Below are positions 56,798-64,000 of a stretch of 64,000 nt of DNA, in pieces. The notes beneath the pieces are model-generated. The model ran no database searches. It was not told the origin of the DNA and saw nothing but the letters and a program-made list of their open reading frames with translations. The stretch covers positions 62,001 to 126,000 of the forward strand of contig NZ_GL882544.1 in NCBI RefSeq assembly GCF_000195595.1, read 5' to 3'. How positions within the stretch are numbered: position 1 is the first letter of the stretch; each line of letters opens with the position of its first letter. This DNA is from Actinomyces sp. oral taxon 170 str. F0386. Its GTDB lineage: Bacteria > Actinomycetota > Actinomycetes > Actinomycetales > Actinomycetaceae. The position numbers were made by a program, and so were the translations under genes.

Positions 56798-57859
56798 ATG
56801 AGCTTCCCCGGCCGGTTCTCCACGCGCTTCGGTGTCCTTGGCACGCTCTGCGTCTGGGGCCTGGTGACGGCGTTGCCGGTCCAGGCCGGCGACACCTCTG
56901 CAGAGACGCCCCAGGACTCCGCATCCACTGAGCTCGCGGCCCTTCACGAGGCGCCGTGGGACCAGCGGGCGGGCTTCATCCTGTCACCCGGGGCGTCTCT
57001 CGAAGCACTGTCTGAACTGCCCGAGGATGCTCCTGCTGCACAGTCCTGGAGCGAGGGAGGATCCCGCACCGGCTGGTTCGGAGAGGCCTGGACGGACGTT
57101 GACGGTGACGGCTGCGACACCCGTAACGAGATCCTGGCCCGAGATCTCACGGATACCGATTTCTCCCGAGCCGACGGCGCGCAGAATCGTGAGGAGGGAC
57201 GTGGACAGGGCGCGGGAGCGTGCCCCGACGCCACTGTTTGGTCCGGCACGCTCCAGGATCCCTACACCGGTAAGAGGATCGCCTTCACTCGAGGTCAGGA
57301 CACCTCCGCCGCCGTGCAGATCGACCACGTGGTGCCGCTGAACTACGTCTATGCTCACGGCGCCTGGCAGTGGGATGAGCGCACTCGGCTCCTAGTGGCC
57401 AACGACCCTTTGAACCTCATCGCCGTTGACGGAGAGGCGAATCAGGCCAAGGGCGCCTGCGGCCCAGCGAGCTGCCCCGTCGGCTCCACCGAAACCGGCA
57501 GCTGGCGACCTACTGGCCCGGGTGGCTGGTGGCCGGTCAACACCTCCTACCGTTGCACCTACGCACGTCGCTTCGTCTCCGTGGCGGGCGCCTACCGTCT
57601 CGGTCTGCCCCAGGCCGACAGGGAGGCGCTGCGCTCTACTCTGACCGACTGCCTCGCCGGCGGCGACGGAGCCGACTCGCTGACCGAACAGGCCACTCGT
57701 ACCGTCAAGGAGTTGGGCTCCACCGTATGGCGTACTCCCGTCTACTCGGCGTTAGCAGCGCTCGGAGCCCTCGCACTGGGATGGGGGCTGATTATGCGTG
57801 GGCGTGCTCGCGGGCGCAGGTCGAGACGTCGTCGATTCAGGTCCAGAACACGCCATTGA
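56798..57859 (+). CDS. Exported HNH (DUF1524-type) nuclease, membrane-tethered
   Basis: 353 residues. Signal peptide ending near QAGDT (residue 30), then WTDVDGDGCDTRNEILARDL, a calcium-loop-like repeat common to this group, and AVQIDHVVPLNYVYAHGAW with the HNH His, followed by LVANDPLNLIAVDGEANQAKG. Four Cys residues (CGPASC, CTY, DC) suggest disulfides. A membrane span lies near the C-terminus (PVYSALAALGALALGWGLIM), then a 20-residue Arg-rich tail inside. So a nuclease on the outer face, probably for scavenging or processing DNA. Not a sortase substrate: no LPxTG. Confidence 0.82.
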   Translation: MSFPGRFSTRFGVLGTLCVWGLVTALPVQAGDTSAETPQDSASTELAALHEAPWDQRAGFILSPGASLEALSELPEDAPAAQSWSEGGSRTGWFGEAWTDVDGDGCDTRNEILARDLTDTDFSRADGAQNREEGRGQGAGACPDATVWSGTLQDPYTGKRIAFTRGQDTSAAVQIDHVVPLNYVYAHGAWQWDERTRLLVANDPLNLIAVDGEANQAKGACGPASCPVGSTETGSWRPTGPGGWWPVNTSYRCTYARRFVSVAGAYRLGLPQADREALRSTLTDCLAGGDGADSLTEQATRTVKELGSTVWRTPVYSALAALGALALGWGLIMRGRARGRRSRRRRFRSRTRH

Positions 57860-57870
57860 GCTCGTCCGCT

Positions 57871-57876
57871 TAGGAT
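57871..57876 (+). promoter_or_regulatory. -10 element, leaderless promoter of the S4 gene
   Basis: TAGGAT, six bases (GTCGTC), ATG at 57883; no ribosome site. It is 11 bases after the nuclease stop. Confidence 0.5.
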
Positions 57877-57882
57877 GTCGTC

Positions 57883-58320
57883 ATGGCAGCTCGTTCTCAG
57901 GCCGAACACCACGGCGCCAGCGAAGGAGGCGGACCAGCCTCGGCTCGAATCGACGTCTGGTTGTGGAGCGTACGGCAGGTCAAGTCCCGCTCGGCTGCGA
58001 CAAGTGCCTGCAAGGCGGGCCACGTGCGTGTCAACGGGGAGACCGCCAAACCTGCGCAGCACATCTCCGTGGGAGACGAGGTCCGCTACCGCGTCAACGG
58101 TTTCGATCGGCTCCTGACCATTACTCGAGTCCTCACGAAGCGCGTGGGTGCCCCGATCGCCCGCACCGCGTACATCGACTCATCTCCCCCTCGTCCGTCC
58201 CCCTTGGACTCGCCTGCCGCCGTCATCCGGGATCGGGGTGCTGGACGGCCCACGAAGAAGGAGAGGCGGCAGCTCGACGCTCTCATGGGAGGCGGCCGTC
58301 ATCAGGATGACCGCCACTGA
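57883..58320 (+). CDS. S4-domain RNA-binding protein, Hsp15-like
   Basis: 145 residues. S4 domain about 22-68: RIDVWLWSVRQVKSRSAATS and AGHVRVNGETAKPAQHISVGD. The C-terminal tail is charged (RPTKKERRQLDALMGGG), as in Hsp15/RlbA, which bind stalled 50S-tRNA complexes. A ribosome-rescue role is inferred from family only. Confidence 0.9.
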   Translation: MAARSQAEHHGASEGGGPASARIDVWLWSVRQVKSRSAATSACKAGHVRVNGETAKPAQHISVGDEVRYRVNGFDRLLTITRVLTKRVGAPIARTAYIDSSPPRPSPLDSPAAVIRDRGAGRPTKKERRQLDALMGGGRHQDDRH

Positions 58321-58416
58321 CCGGGGTGAGCGGCCTCACCACTGACCGATTTCTGAAGGAGCCACAGCATGGGTTAGGGTTCTACTCGTTGCGAGCGGCC
58401 AGTTGCCGCGAGTCAA

Positions 58417-58493
<77 letters not shown>

Positions 58494-58501
58494 GCACAAG
58501 G

Positions 58502-58534
58502 ATCCGTACCTTCGCAAGGTGCGGATTTTTTATT
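58502..58534 (+). terminator. Terminator of tRNA-Pro
   Basis: ATCCGTACCTT (58502-58512) pairs with AAGGTGCGGAT (58516-58526): 11 pairs with one G-T wobble, 3-base loop CGC, then TTTTTTATT. A classic intrinsic terminator with a U-tract, right after the tRNA. Confidence 0.85.
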
Positions 58535-58963
58535 AGACAATACATTTTTGCAGCAAGGCTGCCGCATTTTTATGTCCACCCTCTCATCAACACCAACCAC
58601 ATCCACACCTTGAATAACAACCATCGAGTATATTTATTCTTATTTCTCTCCCAGTCTCCTTCCTTCACGTTAATTACATCCTCATAAACGTTGGAACGAC
58701 GCCATTTGCGTCCTACCAAGAGCGCCTCTCCGCTTTTTGATGACACAGCAACACGAAAGTGTGGCGACTGTATTAACCCCTCCAGTTCAGCCAGGCGCCA
58801 AATGCGGTCAGAAACGTCACAAGCCAATAACATGCGAGACGCTCTGGACTGTGGTTGAGTGAACACCGACATCGAGGGTGTCTCACAGCATCCTGCGCAT
58901 CGGTTCATAACCGGGTGCCAAATCCAACCGTGTTCTCATATCCCCGATCAGAGAGAACGACAC
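58535..58963. other. AT-rich gene-free segment after tRNA-Pro
   Basis: By my count 63 of 160 bases (39 %) in 58531-58690 are G or C, while neighbours are about 65-70 %. A 112-codon minus-strand frame (58570-58908) exists but has no ribosome site, no recognised domain and ends in an odd Trp/Lys-rich tail, so I do not call it a gene. No integrase and no second copy of the tRNA end is seen. The last part, 58850-58963, is the leader of the CAP gene. Confidence 0.5.
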
Positions 58964-59908
58964 ATGAACATCAAGCGCGTCATCGCCGCAGCTGCGCTCG
59001 CCGTCGTGCCGCTGACCGCCTCCTCGACCGCCCTGGCCGCTCCGGCCGCTCCTCAGGGTGCACCTGCCGCGGCCGCGGCTGTTCCGGCCCAGGTGTCCAC
59101 TGACGGTGTCCAGTACGCCAACACCGTCCTGAACAAGGTCAACGAGCTCCGCAGCAGCCTGGGTCTTAAGCCTGTGACCCGGTACCAGGAGCTCGACGCC
59201 GTCGCCCAGGACTGGTCGGAGCACCAGGCCAGCGCCGACATCATGGACCACCGCCCCGACTTCACCTCCGCCTACCCGGCCGGCTGGACCACAGGATCTG
59301 AGAACGTGGCCTGGCGTACCACGGGTGGCGACACTGGCGCGTTGATCTTCGACCAGTGGCTCAACTCCCCCGGCCACTACAAGAACATGGTCGACCCCAA
59401 CGTCAACTCCATCGGCATCGGCTTCGCCCAGACCTCCAGCGGCAAGTGGTACGCCACCCAGAACTTCGCCGCCTACAACCCCAGCAACACCCCGCTGACC
59501 CCCACGACCACGAGCAACACGCCTCCGTCAACCAGCAACACCCCGCCGACGACGGACACCACCGTTCCTACTCCCGCGCCGACTCCCTCGGAGACGCCGT
59601 CCGCACCCACGACCGAGACGACTCCTCCCACCACTCAGACCGCTCCCCCGGCCACCGAGACCACCGCCCCTGGGGCCACGCCGACCCCGTCGGCTCCGGC
59701 CACCACGGTGACTACGAAGACCACCACCACGACGGCCACCGGTACTCCTGCCAAGCCGTCCTCGACTCCGGCGGTCGCCGCTCCCGGCACCACTCCGACG
59801 AAGCCCGCACTGGCCACCACCGGCCCGAGCATCGCTGTCGCCGTCGTCGCTGCTGGCCTGCTGGGCACCGGTGCCTTCCTCGTCATGCGTCGCCGCCAGG
59901 CCAGCTGA
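58964..59908 (+). CDS. CAP/SCP-domain surface protein with LATTG sorting signal
   Basis: 314 residues. Signal peptide (NIKRVIAAAALAVVPLTASS, cleaved near LAAPA). CAP domain about 45-165: VNELRSSLGLKPVTRYQELD, SEHQASADIMDHR, SENVAW, WLNSPGHYKNMVDPN. A Thr/Pro-rich stalk of about 110 residues (165-280) follows, likely glycosylated, then LATTG at 283-287, a hydrophobic span and RRRQAS. LAxTG is the motif of class E sortases, so it is probably anchored to the cell wall. Function of the CAP domain (YkwD-like) is unknown. ATG 58964 has GAGAGA upstream. Confidence 0.92.
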   Translation: MNIKRVIAAAALAVVPLTASSTALAAPAAPQGAPAAAAAVPAQVSTDGVQYANTVLNKVNELRSSLGLKPVTRYQELDAVAQDWSEHQASADIMDHRPDFTSAYPAGWTTGSENVAWRTTGGDTGALIFDQWLNSPGHYKNMVDPNVNSIGIGFAQTSSGKWYATQNFAAYNPSNTPLTPTTTSNTPPSTSNTPPTTDTTVPTPAPTPSETPSAPTTETTPPTTQTAPPATETTAPGATPTPSAPATTVTTKTTTTTATGTPAKPSSTPAVAAPGTTPTKPALATTGPSIAVAVVAAGLLGTGAFLVMRRRQAS

Positions 59909-59940
59909 CTTCCAGGTACAGCACGAGCCGTTCCTCTGAC

Positions 59941-59981
59941 GAGCGCCTGTTGCCCACCACCGTGTGGGGCAACAGGCGCTC
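59941..59981 (+). terminator. Strong hairpin after the CAP gene
   Basis: GAGCGCCTGTTGCCC (59941-59955) and GGGCAACAGGCGCTC (59967-59981) are perfectly complementary over 15 bases with an 11-base loop, 32 bases past the stop. No U-tract. Confidence 0.75.
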
Positions 59982-60066
59982 GTCGTTGTGTCTCACGGTG
60001 TCTCTTCCGCGTCTCTCCTGTCATTCGCCGTCCACATCGAGGCATCATTCTTGAGAGGATGGTTGT

Positions 60067-60936
60067 GTGAAGCGTCTTCCCCTCGAACCAGAGTTCCTTA
60101 CTCCGCTACCCGCCGAGATCGATCTCCGCCTCGTCGTCACAGACATGGACGGTACCCTCATCGATGGCGAGGGACGCGTACCTGTCGGGCTGAACCAGGT
60201 CGTTGCCCAGATGCGTGAGGCCGGTATCCTCTTCGTTCCCGCCTCGGGCAGACAGCTGGCCAACATCCGTGCGGTTCTCGGACGTGTCATTGATGACTCA
60301 CCGCTCATCGCGGAGAGCGGGGCCCTCGCCGTCCACGGGAACGAGGAGATTCACTCCGATACCATCAGCGCCGAGGACGCCGCTGCCGCCGTCGTCACAA
60401 CTCGGGAGCTGGTGAGTGCCGGCTACGACGTCGGCGCAGTGGTGGCGTGCAAACGCTGCGCCTACATCGAACGGTCCGACCCCGCCTTCCTGGCTCAGGC
60501 CCGGCTGTACTACGAAGCGCTGGAGGTCGTTGACGACCTCATGACCGTCCCCCTGGATGAGGTACTGAAGGTCGCCGTCTTCGACTTCGACGACGTCGAG
60601 AACGGAAGCTCGCAGGCGCTGACCGCGGCGGTTCCGAATGTTCAAACCGCTGTGTCCGGTCTGCACTGGGTGGATATGACGTCCCCGCAGGCCTCGAAGG
60701 GACGCGCGCTGGCGGCGCTTCAGGCCAGGTTGGGGGTCCTTCCCGAGCAGACGGCTGTCTTCGGCGACTACCTCAACGATCTGGACCTCTACGAGCACGC
60801 GGACCTGGGCTTCGCCATGCGCAACGCTCACCCCGGCATCCACGCGGCGGCCGCCTTCACGGCACCGGCCAACACCGAGGACGGCGTGCTGCGCACGGTT
60901 GAGGAACTGCTTCGGCGCTCACGCCCTCGGAACTGA
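60067..60936 (+). CDS. HAD-superfamily Cof-type phosphatase
   Basis: 289 residues. HAD motif I VVTDMDGTLIDGEG, motif II VPASGRQLANIRAVLG, motif III Lys in ASKGRALAALQ, motif IV AVFGDYLNDLDLYEHA. The C2b cap fits the Cof/YbiV subfamily of sugar-phosphate phosphatases. Substrate unknown. GTG 60067 has GAGAGG upstream. Convergent with the rhodanese gene. Confidence 0.93.
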   Translation: MKRLPLEPEFLTPLPAEIDLRLVVTDMDGTLIDGEGRVPVGLNQVVAQMREAGILFVPASGRQLANIRAVLGRVIDDSPLIAESGALAVHGNEEIHSDTISAEDAAAAVVTTRELVSAGYDVGAVVACKRCAYIERSDPAFLAQARLYYEALEVVDDLMTVPLDEVLKVAVFDFDDVENGSSQALTAAVPNVQTAVSGLHWVDMTSPQASKGRALAALQARLGVLPEQTAVFGDYLNDLDLYEHADLGFAMRNAHPGIHAAAAFTAPANTEDGVLRTVEELLRRSRPRN

Positions 60937-60947
60937 AGCTGGGACCC

Positions 60948-60983
60948 GGGACGGTCTCGAATCCGCGAGTCCGGGACCGTCCC
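60948..60983. terminator. Hairpin between convergent HAD and rhodanese genes
   Basis: GGGACGGTC (60948-60956) pairs with GACCGTCCC (60975-60983), and CTCG/CGAG pair inside it with a bulge. It sits in the 80-base gap between two convergent stops. Confidence 0.5.
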
Positions 60984-61016
60984 AGGGGGTGCTTCTCAGC
61001 GCGTTGACTGTCGGGG

Positions 61017-61313
61017 CTACTGGCTCAGCCAGGCCTTCATGCCACCGGTGACATTGACCAGCTCGCCGGCGTAGCCGGCCGTAGTCAGCGCCTCGATCGC
61101 CTTGGCGGAGCGCACGCCGGCGGCACAGATGACCGCGGTGGGCCTGGCCGGGTCGAGCTCGCTCATCCGATCGACTACCTGCCCCAGCGGTATGTCGACC
61201 GAGCCGAAAATCGCCGAACGCGCCACCTCGTCGGGCTCGCGCACATCGAGCACGACGAGGTCCTCCCCCGCCTCAAGCCGCCTACGCAGCTCATCGACCT
61301 TGATCTCCTTCAC
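61017..61313 (-). CDS. Single-domain rhodanese-like protein
   Basis: 98 residues: one rhodanese domain. DLVVLDVREPDEVA and IPLGQVVDRMSEL lead to the active-site loop VICAAGVRSAKA, keeping the Cys but with AAGVRS in place of the usual RxGxRS. Ends with NVTGGMKAWLSQ. Could transfer sulfur in the cytoplasm; donor unknown. Same strand as pgi, whose stop lies 30 bases downstream of... its own transcript upstream of this gene. Confidence 0.9.
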   Translation of the reverse strand: MKEIKVDELRRRLEAGEDLVVLDVREPDEVARSAIFGSVDIPLGQVVDRMSELDPARPTAVICAAGVRSAKAIEALTTAGYAGELVNVTGGMKAWLSQ

Positions 61314-61343
61314 GTCAGAACTCCTCCATTCCGGTGAGAGCGA

Positions 61344-62999
61344 CTACTTGCGCAGTCCGCGGTAGCAGGTGATGAGGCCCCGGGTGGAGGCATCCTGGTT
61401 CTTGAGAGCGGCCTCGTCCCCCTGGACGGCGGGCGCGATCTCCAGGGCCAGCTTCTTGCCGAGCTCAACGCCCCACTGATCGAAGGAGTCGATGCCCCAC
61501 ACGATGCCCTGGGTGAAGGTGATGTGCTCGTAGAGGGCGATGAGCTCCCCGACGACCGCGGGAGTCAGTGCCGGGGCGAGGATCGAGGTGGTCGGCTTGT
61601 TGCCGGTGAAGACGCGGGCCGGGACGATCTCCTCAGGAGTTCCCTCCGCACGTACCTCTTCGGCGGTCTTGCCGAAGGCGAGAGCGGCGGTCTGAGCCAG
61701 GTAGTTGGACAGGAACAGCTCGTGGACATCCACTCCCCCGTCCTTGACGGGGTGGGCGGGATTGGCCACGGCGATGAAGTCCGCGGGGATGAGCTGGGTG
61801 CCCTGGTGGATGAGCTGGTAGAAGGCGTGCTGGCCGTTAGTGCCCGGCTCGCCCCAGAAGACCTCACCGGTCTCAGTGGTCACGGGGCTGCCGTCCCAGC
61901 GCACGGACTTGCCGTTGGACTCCATGGTGAGCTGCTGGAGGTAGGCGGCGAAGCGGTGCAGGTACTGGGCGTAGGGCAGGACGGCGTGGGAGCCGGCCTT
62001 GAAGAAGTTGACGTACCAGACGTTGAGCAGGCCCATGAGCATGGGGACGTTCTCGGCCGGGGCCTTGGTCGCGAAGTGCTCGTCGACGGTGCGGAAGCCG
62101 GAGAGGAAGTCGGCGAAGTTCTCCGGGCCGATGGCCACAGCCAGGACGGTGCCGACAGCGGAGTCCACGGAGTAGCGTCCCCCCACCCAGTTCCAGAAGC
62201 CGAAGGCGTTGGCCGGGTCGATGCCGAACTCGGCGACCTTGTCCAGGGCGGTGGACACGGCCACGAAGTGCTTGGCGATGGCGCCGTCGGTCTCAATGCC
62301 CTTGCCCTTCAGGGCGGCCAGGAACCAGTCGCGGGCCATGCGGGCGTTGGTGAGGGTCTCCAGGGTGGTGAAGGTCTTGGAGGCGATAATGAACAGGGTC
62401 GTCTCAGGGTCGAGATCGGAGACCTTCTCCGCGCAGTCGGTGGGATCGATGTTGGAGATGAAACGGCACTGAAGGCCCTTCTGCACATAGGGCTTGAGCG
62501 CCTCGTAGACCATGACCGGCCCCAGGTCGGAGCCACCGATGCCGATGTTGACCACCGTCTTGATGGGCTTGCCGGTGATGCCCGTCCACTCCCCCGAGCG
62601 CACACGGCGGGCGAAGGCGTAGATCTTCTCCAGGACCTCGTGGACGTCGGCGACGACGTCCTGCCCGTCCACGGTCAAGGATTCGGTTGCGGGGCGGCGC
62701 AGGGCCGTGTGGAGGACGGCGCGGTCCTCGGTGATGTTGATGTGCTCGCCGGCGTACATGGCATCACGGCGGCCCGGGACGTCCACCTGGGTGGCGAGCT
62801 CGGCCAGGGCGTCGCGGACGTCGTCGGTCAGCAGGTTCTTGGACAGGTCGACGTAGAGGTCCCCCAGCTCGTAGGAGAAGCGCTCGGCGCGCTCGGGATC
62901 GTCGGCAAACCAGGCGCGCAGGTCCGGAGTCATGGAGTCGTGGAGGTCGGTGAGGCGCTTCCAGGCGGGCGTGGTGGTGGGATCAACCGGATTCAGCAT
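61344..62999 (-). CDS. pgi: Glucose-6-phosphate isomerase
   Basis: 551 residues. Seen: [16 protein letters not shown] (phosphate-binding), [33 protein letters not shown] (signature), [11 protein letters not shown]. Interconverts glucose-6-phosphate and fructose-6-phosphate, linking the sucrose and pentose phosphate genes here to phosphofructokinase. Probably leaderless: TAGACT, six bases, ATG 62999. The rhodanese gene lies 30 bases after its stop. Confidence 0.97.
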   Translation of the reverse strand: MLNPVDPTTTPAWKRLTDLHDSMTPDLRAWFADDPERAERFSYELGDLYVDLSKNLLTDDVRDALAELATQVDVPGRRDAMYAGEHINITEDRAVLHTALRRPATESLTVDGQDVVADVHEVLEKIYAFARRVRSGEWTGITGKPIKTVVNIGIGGSDLGPVMVYEALKPYVQKGLQCRFISNIDPTDCAEKVSDLDPETTLFIIASKTFTTLETLTNARMARDWFLAALKGKGIETDGAIAKHFVAVSTALDKVAEFGIDPANAFGFWNWVGGRYSVDSAVGTVLAVAIGPENFADFLSGFRTVDEHFATKAPAENVPMLMGLLNVWYVNFFKAGSHAVLPYAQYLHRFAAYLQQLTMESNGKSVRWDGSPVTTETGEVFWGEPGTNGQHAFYQLIHQGTQLIPADFIAVANPAHPVKDGGVDVHELFLSNYLAQTAALAFGKTAEEVRAEGTPEEIVPARVFTGNKPTTSILAPALTPAVVGELIALYEHITFTQGIVWGIDSFDQWGVELGKKLALEIAPAVQGDEAALKNQDASTRGLITCYRGLRK

Positions 63000-63005
63000 G
63001 GCTAC

Positions 63006-63011
63006 AGTCTA
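63006..63011 (-). promoter_or_regulatory. -10 element, leaderless promoter of pgi
   Basis: Minus strand: TAGACT, six bases (GTAGCC), ATG 62999. The hisE promoter has the same TAGnCT plus GTAGCC-ATG string. The last base coincides with the first base of the divergent AlkD ATG at 63011. Confidence 0.55.
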
Positions 63012-63901
63012 TGGGTGTCACAGCCGCGCGCCACTTTCCGGCGCCGAGCGTTCCCACGACTCCGGAGTCCTTGATGGTTCCTGAAGCACCGACAACACGC
63101 CAGGCGGTTCTCACCTCTGCCGATGCCGTGCGCGCCGCCCTGGTCGAACTGTCCGACGAGTCCAAGGCGGCACAGGTCGCCCGCTACCTGCGCGCCGTGC
63201 CCGGTGGCTATGGAGAGGGCGACCGCTTCCACGGCGTGCCCGTCCCGCAGGTTCGCGCCGTTGCGAAGCGCGCCGTCCTCAACGACGACGAGCTGGAGCG
63301 TCTGGTGGCCGACCTCTGGCACGAGGAGCGGATGGCCGCGCTGTGCGTCGCCGTCGCTCAGGCCAAGCGAATCAGCCGTCTGCTGGGCTCGAGACGGGCG
63401 CAGCGAGCTCCCGATTCGCAGACTGTCCAGGAGGCGCTGGCCAGACGCGAGGAGCTGGGGCGGAGATATCTGGACTGGGTCGGCCGGGACCTGGTCAACA
63501 ACTGGGACCTGGTGGACACCTCGGCTGAGCACCTCGTGGGGGCCTGGCTCCTCGTTCCTCTCGCGGGAGCGCAAGGGCTGCCCTGCCGAATCAGTGATCT
63601 CATCACGAGCAGCAATGTGTGGGAGCGTCGCGTAGCGGTCATGTCCACCTTCGCCACCACCCGGGCCGGCACCGACTGGCCGACCTATGCCGTCGCCCGG
63701 CGGCTGCTCGATGATCCTCACGATCTCATCCACAAGGCGGTCGGCTGGATGCTGCGGGAGGCGGGCAAGCGCGTCAATGAGGCCTCGCTCGTCGCATTTC
63801 TTGACCAGTACGCCGCGCACATGCCCCGAACGATGCTGCGTTACGCCATCGAGCGGCTCACCCCAGAGGCTCGAGCCCACTACCGGTCACTGAGAGCCTG
63901 A
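63011..63901 (+). CDS. DNA alkylation repair protein, AlkD-like
   Basis: 296 residues. HEAT-like repeats with GVPVPQVRAVAKRAV, LVNNWDLVDTSAEHLVG and RTMLRYAIERL, all hallmarks of AlkD DNA glycosylases that excise 3-methyl- and 7-methyl purines. An ATG at 63074 (MVPEAP) would shorten the tail by 21 residues. Start is less sure since 63011 sits on the pgi -10. Its last 22 bases overlap the end of the convergent AraC gene. Confidence 0.9.
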   Translation: MGVTAARHFPAPSVPTTPESLMVPEAPTTRQAVLTSADAVRAALVELSDESKAAQVARYLRAVPGGYGEGDRFHGVPVPQVRAVAKRAVLNDDELERLVADLWHEERMAALCVAVAQAKRISRLLGSRRAQRAPDSQTVQEALARREELGRRYLDWVGRDLVNNWDLVDTSAEHLVGAWLLVPLAGAQGLPCRISDLITSSNVWERRVAVMSTFATTRAGTDWPTYAVARRLLDDPHDLIHKAVGWMLREAGKRVNEASLVAFLDQYAAHMPRTMLRYAIERLTPEARAHYRSLRA

Positions 63902-64000
63902 CGATCGCTGATGGTCTGCTGTCGGTACAGGCTCGGTGAAAACCGCAGGACTCGTCGGAAGTCGGCAGTCAGGTGGGCGTGGTCGGCGTATCCGAGCTCG
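63880..64000 (-). CDS. AraC-family regulator, C-terminal end (partial)
   Basis: The last 39 codons of a minus-strand gene that starts beyond the window; stop TAG at 63882-63880. Readable end: ELGYADHAHLTADFRRVLRF then SPSLYRQQ, the second HTH of AraC/XylS proteins (GYxDxxHLxxxFRR..G.SPxxYR). Too short to assign a target. Overlaps the AlkD end by 22 bases. Confidence 0.8.
   Translation of the reverse strand, partial: ELGYADHAHLTADFRRVLRFSPSLYRQQTISDRQALSDR

Noticed and set aside
58570-58908. 112-codon minus-strand frame behind tRNA-Pro
   Set aside because: No ribosome site, no domain, atypical composition, and inside an AT-rich patch; could be part of a decayed element but not supportable as a gene.

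Overview
This is a high-GC actinobacterial chromosome segment. The combined evidence (RbpA, GarA/OdhI-type FHA protein, PafB/PafC, OpcA, split Lnt and polyprenol-phosphate-mannose synthase, an LAxTG sorting signal, a sucrose PTS with ScrB, a PEP- and sugar-centred metabolism and many leaderless start sites) points to Actinomyces or a close oral relative. The genus is inferred; the phylum is well supported. I see no insertion sequence, prophage, CRISPR array or rRNA operon. Two or three short stretches are clearly poorer in GC than the rest (YciI gene about 49 %, the segment after tRNA-Pro about 39 %).

Layout. 1-3003: end of a glycerate kinase gene, then an FMN riboswitch in front of a permease and a Tat-exported lipoprotein that look like a RibX/RibY riboflavin importer without its own ATPase. 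3038-5404: divergent MerR regulator and DHA2 drug exporter with the operator between them. 5381-6535: hisE-hisG. 6684-12594: a minus-strand run DUF3866 - histidine kinase - response regulator - ABC ATPase - ABC permease. 12663-21011: pafB-pafC-tatA-tatC-diacylglycerol kinase-helY-DUF808, an order conserved in actinobacteria. 21001-24827: a second NarL-type two-component pair divergent from an ABC ATPase/FtsX-type permease pair. 24888-29254: lnt, ppm1, rbpA, pfk. 29288-35456: an accessory-looking block with a P-loop kinase, YciI protein, GNAT acetyltransferase overlapping a short UvrA-like protein, and a third ABC exporter. 35502-41190: SGNH hydrolase and the sucrose locus (ScrR-like repressor, EIIBCA, sucrose-6-phosphate hydrolase) with a visible operator.

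41278-45648: Pit phosphate carrier with a small membrane partner, a stand-alone Hsp70-like protein and an aldo/keto reductase. 45807-48473: MerR - DUF151 nuclease - FtsR-like MerR - GarA/OdhI, the same order as Rv1830-Rv1827 in Mycobacterium. 48727-56716: pepN and gnd on one strand, divergent zwf-opcA-pgl on the other: the complete oxidative pentose phosphate branch. 56798-58320: a secreted or anchored HNH nuclease and an S4 protein. 58417-64000: tRNA-Pro(GGG), an LATTG-anchored CAP-domain protein, a HAD phosphatase, a rhodanese, pgi, an AlkD-type DNA glycosylase and the end of an AraC regulator.

Together the genes take sucrose (PTS, ScrB) into glucose-6-phosphate and fructose-6-phosphate (Pgi), then either glycolysis (an atypical phosphofructokinase) or the oxidative pentose phosphate pathway. 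GarA/OdhI controls the 2-oxoglutarate node. The most interesting points are the riboswitch-controlled importer without an ATPase and its candidate ribosome-site hairpin, a repeated leaderless promoter layout (TAnnnT, six bases, start codon), the substituted phosphofructokinase active site, a rewritten GarA phosphosite, and tandem palindromes between gnd and zwf.
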